From a virus: a stretch of DNA of 20,196 bases. The notes beneath the pieces are model-generated. The model saw only the letters and a program-made list of their open reading frames with translations, did no database searches and was not told the DNA's origin. The stretch lies in the IMG/VR virus record IMGVR_UViG_3300000116_000335, positions 1-20,196 of that record; one strand, 5' to 3'. A program made the position numbers and the translations under genes. This document shows, piece by piece, positions 1 to 6,464 of the stretch (position 1 is its first letter; every line of letters begins with the position of its first letter).

Positions 1-1
1 T

Positions 2-325
2 AAAAGAAAAGATAAAGATGGTACAGAAGTTGTCGGTAATATAATTCGTTGTAAAAATTACAAGTCTAGAATTACAAAAGAAAATGAACAAGTAGATGTT
101 AGACTATCATATAAAACAGGTCTAGACAAATATTATGGACTTATAGACTTAGCAGAAGAATGTGGTATATTTAAAAAAGTATCAACAAGATATGAATTAC
201 CAGATGGCAACAAACAATATGCAAAAACAATAAATAATGAACCTGAAAAATATTTCACTAAAGAAGTATTAGAGAAGATTGATGAGTATGCAAAAAGAAA
301 ATTCACCTACGGAATCGAAGACTAA
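2..325 (+). CDS. uvsX: UvsX-like recombinase, C-terminal part (5' end outside window)
   Basis: The open frame enters from the left edge and stops with TAA at 323-325, leaving 107 residues. The stretch [20 protein letters not shown] matches the conserved C-terminal region of T4 UvsX (STGLDPYYGLLDLA type), the RecA-family strand-exchange protein that loads on ssDNA for recombination-dependent replication. The Walker motifs lie upstream, outside the window. The next small gene starts inside its last 45 bases and gp41 helicase follows, the same uvsX-40-41 order as in T4. The order and the motif agree, so I am fairly sure of the family; the N-terminal two thirds cannot be checked. Confidence 0.82.
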   Translation, partial: KRKDKDGTEVVGNIIRCKNYKSRITKENEQVDVRLSYKTGLDKYYGLIDLAEECGIFKKVSTRYELPDGNKQYAKTINNEPEKYFTKEVLEKIDEYAKRKFTYGIED

Positions 326-614
326 ACCATATACCTTTGCACAAAGACAAGAAGATGATTATACTTGTATAAAACTTACAGAAGGTAAGTATGCAGAAGT
401 TATCTTTAAGTATGGCAATGTTGGGTTTAAAGAAGTAAAAGATTCAGAAAAACTTTCAGTAATATTTGATTATAATATTCTAAAAAATCCTAATGAAGTG
501 GACATTGATGAACAAGAGTTTATCGACCATATAGGTGATATATTAATTGATTTAGTTGAAGAACAATTAGCAACAGGTAAACTTGATTTAAAAATAGAGG
601 ATGTAAATGAGTGA
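282..614 (+). CDS. Conserved small protein in the T4 gene 40 position
   Basis: This is a 110-residue acidic soluble protein with no signal peptide or membrane segment. Possible starts are TTG 279, ATG 282 and ATG 288. ATG 282 is preferred because AGAGAAG at 271-277 sits four bases upstream; ATG 288 (ten-base spacing) is also possible. It overlaps the end of uvsX by 44 bases and gp41 by 8, so it is translationally coupled to both. T4 has a gene of almost the same length (gene 40, about 114 aa, linked to head-vertex assembly) at this position. I see no recognisable motif, so equivalence to gp40 rests on position and size only. The C-terminal half ([13 protein letters not shown]) looks helical. 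Confidence 0.75.
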   Translation: MSMQKENSPTESKTKPYTFAQRQEDDYTCIKLTEGKYAEVIFKYGNVGFKEVKDSEKLSVIFDYNILKNPNEVDIDEQEFIDHIGDILIDLVEEQLATGKLDLKIEDVNE

Positions 615-1983
615 TAGAATAGAAAGGATTATATTAAGAAATTTATTTTTCAATGAAGACTTTACAAGAAAGGTTTTACCATTTATCAAAGAAGAATTTT
701 TTACTAATCAAAATGAATCTAATTTGTTTGGCGAAGTATCTAACTTTGTACATAAGTATAAAAATCTACCGACAAAAGAAACAATTAATGTAGAATTAAC
801 TAAAAGAAAAGATTTAAGAGAAGATGAATTATCTCAAATTAAAACGATAATTGATGGTCTTAAACATGAAGAAGTAGAATTACAATGGTTATTAGATACA
901 ACAGAGAAGTTTTGTAAAGACCGTGCTGTACATAATGCAGTCTTACAAGGTATTCAAATTCTAGATGGTAAAGATAAGAAACAAAATCCAGAGGCGATAC
1001 CTCAAATTTTATCAGAGGCACTTGCAGTATCTTTTGATAATCATGTCGGTCATGATTATGTTGAAGACGCTGAATCAAGATTCGATTTCTATCACAAAAG
1101 AGAAAAAAGATTTAAGTTTGACTTAGATTACTTTAATAAGATTACTAAAGGTGGTGTGCCAAGTAAAACACTTAACATTGCCCTTGCAGGTACCGGTGTC
1201 GGTAAATCATTATTTATGTGTCATGCAGCCTCAAATTGGTTGTTACAAGGTAAAAATGTTTTATACATTACTCTTGAAATGGCAGAAGAAAGAATTGCAG
1301 AAAGAGTAGACGCCAATCTTATGGATGTTACTATAGATGATTTACATGTCATGCCAAAATCTATGTATGATAGTAAAATGTCTAAACTACAAAAGAAGAC
1401 AGTTGGTAAATTAATCATTAAAGAATATCCTACTGCTTCTGCTCATAGCGGCCACTTCAGAGCATTACTAAACGAATTATCATTAAAGAAAACATTTAAA
1501 CCGGATGTTGTATTCATAGATTATCTCAACATATGTGCGAGTAGTAGATTTAAAGGTGGCAATATATCATCATACTTTTATATAAAGGCAATTGCTGAGG
1601 AATTGAGAGGCCTTGCAGTTGAATTTGATATGCCTATTTTCTCTGCTACTCAAACTACAAGAAGTGGTTTTACAGCAACAGATATAGGTTTAGAAGATAC
1701 GGCAGAATCATTTGGTTTGCCGGCAACAGCAGACTTCATGTTTGCTCTAATATCTAATGATGAGTTAGAACAATTAGGTCAATTAAAAGTCAAACAATTA
1801 AAGAACAGATTCGGCGACCCAAGTATGAATCGTTCCTTTATAGTCGGTGTAGACCGTTCCAAAATGAGATTATTTGATGTAGAAGCGTCAGCTCAGAACA
1901 TTGTTGATAGTAATCAGACTGTAGAAGAAGAAAAGATAACACCGGAAGGTGCTTATGAGAAGTTCTCTGATTTCAAGTTATAA
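607..1983 (+). CDS. 41: Replicative DnaB-type helicase (T4 gp41-like)
   Basis: The 458-residue product is the expected size for T4 gp41, the hexameric 5'-3' helicase that works with the primase at the phage fork. An N-terminal helical region (1-150) precedes a RecA-fold domain. The Walker A motif AGTGVGKS lies at 194-201, followed by NVLYITLEMAEERIAERVDA, the DnaB-family H1a region. A Walker B strand, DVVFIDYLNI, lies near 300, and an SATQTTRSG sensor-type motif near 346. AGAGG at 596-600 is six bases before ATG 607, and the start overlaps the preceding gene by 8 bases. A late-promoter octamer spans its stop codon. Confidence 0.93.
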   Translation: MSDRIERIILRNLFFNEDFTRKVLPFIKEEFFTNQNESNLFGEVSNFVHKYKNLPTKETINVELTKRKDLREDELSQIKTIIDGLKHEEVELQWLLDTTEKFCKDRAVHNAVLQGIQILDGKDKKQNPEAIPQILSEALAVSFDNHVGHDYVEDAESRFDFYHKREKRFKFDLDYFNKITKGGVPSKTLNIALAGTGVGKSLFMCHAASNWLLQGKNVLYITLEMAEERIAERVDANLMDVTIDDLHVMPKSMYDSKMSKLQKKTVGKLIIKEYPTASAHSGHFRALLNELSLKKTFKPDVVFIDYLNICASSRFKGGNISSYFYIKAIAEELRGLAVEFDMPIFSATQTTRSGFTATDIGLEDTAESFGLPATADFMFALISNDELEQLGQLKVKQLKNRFGDPSMNRSFIVGVDRSKMRLFDVEASAQNIVDSNQTVEEEKITPEGAYEKFSDFKL

Positions 1984-1986
1984 ATA
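1979..1986 (+). promoter_or_regulatory. Candidate T4-type late promoter (TATAAATA)
   Basis: An exact TATAAATA octamer sits across the gp41 stop codon, inside the longer string TTATAAATAGTATCAT, which is repeated almost identically at 16096 and 6393. With T4-like geometry transcription would start near 1992, the A of the next start codon, giving a leaderless message. In sequence this AT-rich several octamers are expected by chance; the shared flank is what supports this one. Confidence 0.5.
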
Positions 1987-1991
1987 GTATC

Positions 1992-3203
1992 ATGCCTACT
2001 ATAAACAACATATCGGTATCGGATGCTGAATTTACAGGAATGCAAGAGCGTGCTACAGCATATATATGCAAGCGTGCTTTTCAAGACAACATAAAATTTT
2101 ATTCACCTGAAGATATAGTAAAAGATACAGTTACTAAAAGAAATCTTGAAGAATTATTTGTAAAAGGTGGTAAAAAACTATTTAAATTTAGTTTACCGAT
2201 AGAAACAAAAACGCCAGAAGACAAATGGTTAAATACTTTTTATGCTCAACAGAAAAAACTATTAACAGAATTTTCAGCCGCCAAGTTTACAGTATTTAAT
2301 AGAGATGGTGGTTTCATGAATTTTATATCAGAGTTAATAAATGATAGATATGGAATATCACAAAAAGATAGGTGGGACCCTGCTGATATATGGTTGATAG
2401 AAACAAAAGATAAGTATAGAGAACTTATTAAAAAAGAATTAGAAGGACCTAGTGAAACACAAAGTATATTAGAGTTAAATGCTATTATGAAAAAACTTTT
2501 CAAAGAAAGAAAAGTTGTAGGTCTTTCATTAAAATTAATATCAGGCAAAACTGCTAGATATGAAGAAGTAAATGTTAGTGATAAGTTTTATGATAGTTTA
2601 AAAGGTTATGATTATACTTTAGGAGATATTACTTGTAAACTAGGAGTAAAAAAAGATGGCACAGGACAACCTACTTTTGAAACCCAAGATTCAATTATAA
2701 CATTAAAAGGCACACGAGGACCTGTTGCTAAATTTCAAATAAAAGGAAATACTACAAGTAGATTATCAAATTTAAAATTTGAACCTACTGAAATAGGTGC
2801 AACATCAGCTAGATTAGGAAAAGCACCTTTAGAATTAGTAAAAAAACTTTCTGATTTCTATAACAAAAAATTATACAATAATAGACATCAAGACTTTCCT
2901 GTTGATTTAAAACAATTTAATAATAGAGAAAATGAGTTTGCTACAATTTTCATGAATATAAAAAATAAAGTAACATCAATCAATGTAAATACAAAAGAAG
3001 AATTTATAAAAAACATGAGAAAAGTTTTTAAAGGAAAAACTTCACATATTGCAAATGTAAAATTAATGCAAATTTATTTTATTGACCAATTACTAAAATT
3101 AAAAAAGAAAGAACAAGATGAATATCTAACAGACTTATTATTTTTAGCACAGAAAAAAGGTAATAAAGTTTTTGACTTTGGTCCTTTCGGTAAACTGTAT
3201 TAG
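1992..3203 (+). CDS. Unknown 403-aa protein with possible PD-(D/E)XK-like core
   Basis: I recognise this only as a type of protein found in marine T4-like phages; I cannot name its function. It is soluble and lysine-rich. Two blocks stand out: DRWDPADIWLIE (126-137) and VVGLSLKLISG (175-185). An acidic PADI strand followed by a G-[IL]-S-L-K strand is the sort of arrangement seen in PD-(D/E)XK nuclease folds (D132 and K181 as candidates), but the usual E/Q of the E-x-K pair is a serine, so this is a weak suggestion. No Shine-Dalgarno precedes ATG 1992; ATG 2040 (in frame) has AGGA directly abutting and is no better. A 187-base gap follows, so it ends the replication block. Confidence 0.7.
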   Translation: MPTINNISVSDAEFTGMQERATAYICKRAFQDNIKFYSPEDIVKDTVTKRNLEELFVKGGKKLFKFSLPIETKTPEDKWLNTFYAQQKKLLTEFSAAKFTVFNRDGGFMNFISELINDRYGISQKDRWDPADIWLIETKDKYRELIKKELEGPSETQSILELNAIMKKLFKERKVVGLSLKLISGKTARYEEVNVSDKFYDSLKGYDYTLGDITCKLGVKKDGTGQPTFETQDSIITLKGTRGPVAKFQIKGNTTSRLSNLKFEPTEIGATSARLGKAPLELVKKLSDFYNKKLYNNRHQDFPVDLKQFNNRENEFATIFMNIKNKVTSINVNTKEEFIKNMRKVFKGKTSHIANVKLMQIYFIDQLLKLKKKEQDEYLTDLLFLAQKKGNKVFDFGPFGKLY

Positions 3204-3319
3204 TATATTATTATAAAGTGAAACACGAAAAATAATTCAATACACAAGTTACCAAACTACTAAATAATAACAGAAATAATAAGATTTAATATCGTCCCTC
3301 AAAAATAGTCCATTCACAC

Positions 3320-3348
3320 TTGACTTTTTTTGTTCCTTACGATATAAT
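3320..3348 (+). promoter_or_regulatory. Sigma70-type promoter of the AlkB-like gene
   Basis: TTGACT (3320-3325) and TATAAT (3343-3348) are separated by exactly 17 bases. This matches host housekeeping consensus rather than the phage late TATAAATA type, so early transcription by unmodified host polymerase is likely. The start would be near 3355, giving a leader of roughly 36 bases. The rest of the gap, 3204-3319, holds nothing I can identify. Confidence 0.85.
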
Positions 3349-3376
3349 GCTTATTATAAACAATTAACTATTTGAT

Positions 3377-3382
3377 AGGAGG
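3377..3382 (+). promoter_or_regulatory. Consensus ribosome binding site (AGGAGG) of the AlkB-like gene
   Basis: A full AGGAGG lies eight bases before ATG 3391. It is the strongest site in the window, where most genes have only AGGA/GGAG or rely on overlap coupling. It fixes the start and implies high expression. Confidence 0.85.
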
Positions 3383-3390
3383 ATAATCAA

Positions 3391-4620
3391 ATGGGAAACA
3401 TTTTATTAAACCTTAGATACCTATTAGCACCTGTGTTAATCATAGTTGCTGGAGCAGGTGTCTTAATTGGTGGCATAATGGCATGGCTAGGAGTAGTTTT
3501 ACTATTCGTAGGTTTAATTGTCGATATCGCTACTAAATTTGAAACGACAGGCGTAGGATATGATAGCGAAGGCAATAGTTTGGGTTGGGCAAGTTTCCAA
3601 AACTTAACTATGTACTTCATGTTACCTATATTCGTTCTGTTTCAACTAGTAATGGCATGGAGATTAAATACTTACATGACACTAGGTGGGATGGAAGGCG
3701 AAGCAATTATGACAATTATTCCAGGCATATTAGTTATGTCTGAAGGAATAACTGGTCTTAACTTGATTGGCGCTACATTGTCATCTGGTATCTTTATTGG
3801 TATCGGAATTATCTATGGTCACGAACTAAGTCATACAAAAGGATTTGGATTCGTAATCTCTAGAACAATGATGGCACTATCGGGTTCAGCACATTTCTGC
3901 TACGCTCATGTATACAACCATCATCTAGAACTTGCAAGTGAAGATGACCCTGCTACGGCTCCAAGAGGTCGTACAATTTATGGTCATTACCCACTTTCAT
4001 ATCTAGGTCAATCAAAATTTCTATATAACATGGAAAAAGAAAGACTATCAAGAATGGGTGTATCATTCATTTCTTGGCAAAATCGCTGGATTAGAGGATA
4101 TCTAATGGCAGTACCTTCAGTTGCATTATTTTTTGCTGCTGGTGGTTGGGTAGGTATGGCTGTACTCGCAACAGTTTGGGGAATCTCAAACTTCGAGTTA
4201 GAAGCACTTAACTATCTAGAACACTATGGTCTTGTCCGTGTTAAAGACCAACCAATTGATTACAGACACAATTGGGATAACTCAACTGCTTTCACTTCTT
4301 GGTTCTTTATTGAAATCGGAAGACAGGCAGACCATCACGACAGAGGCGAAACTCATTTTTGGGAACTCGAAAATGTCGGATGTCCAAACACCGGTTGGGG
4401 TTACTTTGTAGTATTCTTTATTGCATTAGTACCACCAATATGGCATTGGTATATGAGAAAAAGATTGGCTGCATGGGATACACACTTTGCAACTGATGAA
4501 GAAAGAGCAATTGCTAGTAGAATCAATACAGAGGTAGGTTATGAAGGAACACCTTTTGTTGGAGATGTACTAGGGGATGCCGGTAATGTAGACCTCGGAA
4601 TGAGGGCTGCTAAGAAGTAG
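3391..4620 (+). CDS. alkB-like: AlkB-family membrane di-iron monooxygenase (alkane hydroxylase-like)
   Basis: The 409-residue integral membrane protein has about six hydrophobic segments (roughly 10-30, 30-47, 70-90, 105-140, 237-265, 336-353) and the histidine boxes of AlkB/XylM enzymes. These are HELSH (144-148), HVYNHH (173-178, followed by EDDPATAPRG, the counterpart of PEDPASSRMG), NYLEHYGL (274-281, essentially identical to the AlkB signature) and QADHH (312-316). AlkB hydroxylates terminal carbons of alkanes or related chains in the inner membrane, with electrons from rubredoxin. Differences from classical AlkB: the last box is normally RHSDHH, so one histidine is Gln312, and the first residue of EHxxGHH is Ala. 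There is no fused rubredoxin and none nearby. It has its own promoter, ideal RBS and terminator, so it is a monocistronic cargo gene. Family assignment is firm; the substrate is unknown and could be a fatty-acyl chain. Confidence 0.9.
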   Translation: MGNILLNLRYLLAPVLIIVAGAGVLIGGIMAWLGVVLLFVGLIVDIATKFETTGVGYDSEGNSLGWASFQNLTMYFMLPIFVLFQLVMAWRLNTYMTLGGMEGEAIMTIIPGILVMSEGITGLNLIGATLSSGIFIGIGIIYGHELSHTKGFGFVISRTMMALSGSAHFCYAHVYNHHLELASEDDPATAPRGRTIYGHYPLSYLGQSKFLYNMEKERLSRMGVSFISWQNRWIRGYLMAVPSVALFFAAGGWVGMAVLATVWGISNFELEALNYLEHYGLVRVKDQPIDYRHNWDNSTAFTSWFFIEIGRQADHHDRGETHFWELENVGCPNTGWGYFVVFFIALVPPIWHWYMRKRLAAWDTHFATDEERAIASRINTEVGYEGTPFVGDVLGDAGNVDLGMRAAKK

Positions 4621-4641
4621 AATAAGTATTTAATTACTTAG

Positions 4642-4669
4642 AAAGGGTCTCCTCGTGAGGCCCTTTTTT
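4642..4669 (+). terminator. Rho-independent terminator after the AlkB-like gene
   Basis: A ten-pair stem, AAAGGGTCTC (4642-4651) against GTGAGG/CCCTTT (4657-4666, read as GAGGCCCTTT plus one G), closes a five-base loop CTCGT. It has one G-U pair and is followed by Ts to 4669. It lies 21 bases past the stop codon and would isolate the gene from downstream. Confidence 0.88.
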
Positions 4670-4720
4670 ATGGGCAAATCAAATGAGAACCATTCTCAAC
4701 AAAATAAATGAAAAAATAGC

Positions 4721-4749
4721 TTGACATATGTTGTTTAGTCCTGTATAAT
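4721..4749 (+). promoter_or_regulatory. Sigma70-type consensus promoter of the DGQHR/HNH gene
   Basis: A perfect TTGACA (4721-4726) and perfect TATAAT (4744-4749) are separated by 17 bases. Transcription would start near 4756, about 57 bases before ATG 4813. It has the same architecture as the promoter at 3320, so the two cargo genes are independently but similarly driven, presumably early. Confidence 0.88.
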
Positions 4750-4812
4750 GGTATCATATCACGAGATATATAACTATTCCTTACTACGGTGAGGATTCAA
4801 CGAGGAGATAAA

Positions 4813-6369
4813 ATGACAACATTAATAACAGAAGCACCCAAAGTAACGCTTCTTTCAAACAAAGTTACTGAAGAATCTTTTGAAAAACCAGTAGATTGGC
4901 TTTTTCAAAAGTATATTAATAAAAAACTATTTTCTGATAATGAGAAAGTACAAAGGTTACTAATTGACTGGAAAGGTTATAAGATAAATTCTTATCTTAC
5001 AACACTACTCAATGGTATGCCTAAGAAGGATTCTTTCATATTAGCAGATATATCAAAAATCGTAGAAAGTATTAAGTCTGATATGGCTAAAAATACTGAT
5101 ACAGCTCTTGATGAATATTTTGAATTTAATTTAAAATATTTTTCTGATTTGGAAAATGAAGGTTATGAGTATTTAATTATTGATGGTCAACATAGAATTG
5201 ATACAATTTTTAAATATTTTGATAATCAAATAGACTTTAAACCTAAAACTTCAATTGAATATGGAATTGAAGGTGAATCTGGTAAAGTTAAAGTCGCTGG
5301 TAAATTTCAATCACTTGCTGTACCACCTGTAATGCAAAAATTACTTGATACAATGATACGAGTGGTAATTTATTCAACAGGTGATTTACAAGAGTTGGTA
5401 AATGTTTTTGTAACTAGTAATAGTCAAAAGGCTATGACACATCACGAAATAAGGATTATTAATTTCAATAAGAACAACCAATTCATTGTAAGATTATGTA
5501 AATCTACAACAAATATTATGAACATGTTTAAGTGTATGAAAAACATGACAAGTGATTACTCACTTGATTGTAAAGGTGATACATTATTTGCATGTGAAAT
5601 GTTATTGTGGACACATACTAATGATTATGAACATCAAACAGATACTCTAGATACAGCATTTGGTCCTGTTCTTGTAGATAAGAAAGATTATTATCCTCTT
5701 TATATACAACCTACTACTAGAAATCTAACTGAAAAGATTTTTAGAAAAATGGGTGATATTTGTAAACAATATCCTGGACTAAAAAACAAATTTGCTAGAG
5801 CTAGTTTTTATAACTTATATATGACATTAGCATTTTTCATGCAACCAACAAACAAGTTTGGTAAAGAAAAAGGTATTGCTGGTAACTATGAAGTTATAAA
5901 CGACAAACTATTTGCAAAGTGGTTTTTTGATGAAGAAAATAAAAGATTAAATGCAGTTGGTCACAAAATGACTTTTTCAAAACCTAATGGAAAAACTGGT
6001 GAACAATTACATCCTCTCTCATTTAAGGCTCATCAAAACGACCAGAAACATCAAAGTAAAAAGTCTGTTAAAGGAGATGGTGGTTCTAAATATACTTTTA
6101 ATGATTATGCTAGAATCAGATATCTTCTTGAAGACTTATGTCAAATGCTTGATGAATTTCAAACCAAGAAAATACTTCAAAAACTTGGTAGTAGAAGTGG
6201 TCTAACTAGAGCAGAAGCTGCTGTTGCACATGATATACCTTTATCAGAAACAGAAGGTAAACATCTTGATGAAATATTACCTGTTTCAAAAGGTGGCAAT
6301 AGAACAGTAGAAAATACACAGTTTGTGGATGCTGGTTTAAATATGAGAGATAGTAATAGTATTAAGTAA
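4813..6369 (+). CDS. DGQHR/DUF262 (ParB-like) protein with C-terminal HNH-like motif
   Basis: The 518-residue protein starts at ATG 4813, chosen over the in-frame GTG 4789 because GAGGAG at 4802-4807 is five bases upstream. YLIIDGQHRIDTIFKYF (DGQHR at 124-128) is the signature of the DUF262/DGQHR branch of the ParB-like fold, found in GmrS-type restriction subunits and DndB-like proteins. The last 37 residues read HLDEILPVSKGG...ENTQF...LNMRDSNS (484-516), an HNH-type pattern (DHIxPxSKGG...N...N). The usual catalytic His of D-H-I is Glu487 and there are no CxxC zinc pairs. The order, ParB-like then HNH, recalls GmrSD/BrxU-type type IV restriction enzymes that attack modified DNA. In a phage it might exclude competitors, degrade host DNA, or be a catalytically altered regulator. 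The family is likely; the activity is uncertain. Confidence 0.72.
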   Translation: MTTLITEAPKVTLLSNKVTEESFEKPVDWLFQKYINKKLFSDNEKVQRLLIDWKGYKINSYLTTLLNGMPKKDSFILADISKIVESIKSDMAKNTDTALDEYFEFNLKYFSDLENEGYEYLIIDGQHRIDTIFKYFDNQIDFKPKTSIEYGIEGESGKVKVAGKFQSLAVPPVMQKLLDTMIRVVIYSTGDLQELVNVFVTSNSQKAMTHHEIRIINFNKNNQFIVRLCKSTTNIMNMFKCMKNMTSDYSLDCKGDTLFACEMLLWTHTNDYEHQTDTLDTAFGPVLVDKKDYYPLYIQPTTRNLTEKIFRKMGDICKQYPGLKNKFARASFYNLYMTLAFFMQPTNKFGKEKGIAGNYEVINDKLFAKWFFDEENKRLNAVGHKMTFSKPNGKTGEQLHPLSFKAHQNDQKHQSKKSVKGDGGSKYTFNDYARIRYLLEDLCQMLDEFQTKKILQKLGSRSGLTRAEAAVAHDIPLSETEGKHLDEILPVSKGGNRTVENTQFVDAGLNMRDSNSIK

Positions 6370-6380
6370 TTTCTATCTTA

Positions 6381-6442
6381 ATGTAACGAATCTTATAAAT
6401 AGTATTGTCGTTGTGAATAGTACATTTATGGATTCGTTATAT
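6381..6442. repeat. Inverted repeat flanking a late promoter
   Basis: TAACGAATC at 6384-6392 is the exact complement of GATTCGTTA at 6431-6439. Allowing one G-U pair the match extends to 12 (6381-6392 with 6431-6442), with 38 bases between. The late-promoter octamer starts two bases inside the left arm. It could be an operator, a long-range mRNA hairpin, or chance. Confidence 0.45.
6394..6401 (+). promoter_or_regulatory. T4-type late promoter upstream of the ligase-like gene
   Basis: TATAAATA lies within CTTATAAATAGTAT, shared with the site at 16097. The predicted start is near 6407, 58 bases before ATG 6465. It sits at the head of the long overlapping late operon (6465-16085), with GGGAG at 6456-6460 serving as RBS. 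Confidence 0.75.
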
Positions 6443-6464
6443 ATATGGAACAATTGGGAGACAC

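Noticed and set aside
860-2548. Minus-strand frames opposite gp41 and the 403-aa gene
   Set aside because: All are short, antisense to well-supported genes, and give Leu/Ile/Ser-rich products typical of reverse-strand reading of AT-rich coding DNA.
4226-4411. A 61-codon + strand frame inside the AlkB-like gene
   Set aside because: It lies wholly within a gene with intact conserved histidine boxes, has no RBS and no recognisable motif; it is a shadow frame.
4789-4812. GTG 4789 as start of the DGQHR/HNH gene
   Set aside because: The GAGGAG site lies inside this extension and is correctly spaced for ATG 4813; the eight extra residues are simply translated leader.
4813-4860. MTTLITE/A at the start of the DGQHR/HNH protein as another targeting peptide with cleavage site
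   Set aside because: The MKxF part is absent and the gene has an early-type promoter; the I-T-E/A tripeptide alone is too short to count.
5987-6205. A 72-codon + strand frame inside the DGQHR/HNH gene
   Set aside because: Overlaps the main frame completely, with no start signal; the main frame continues into the HNH-like motif.
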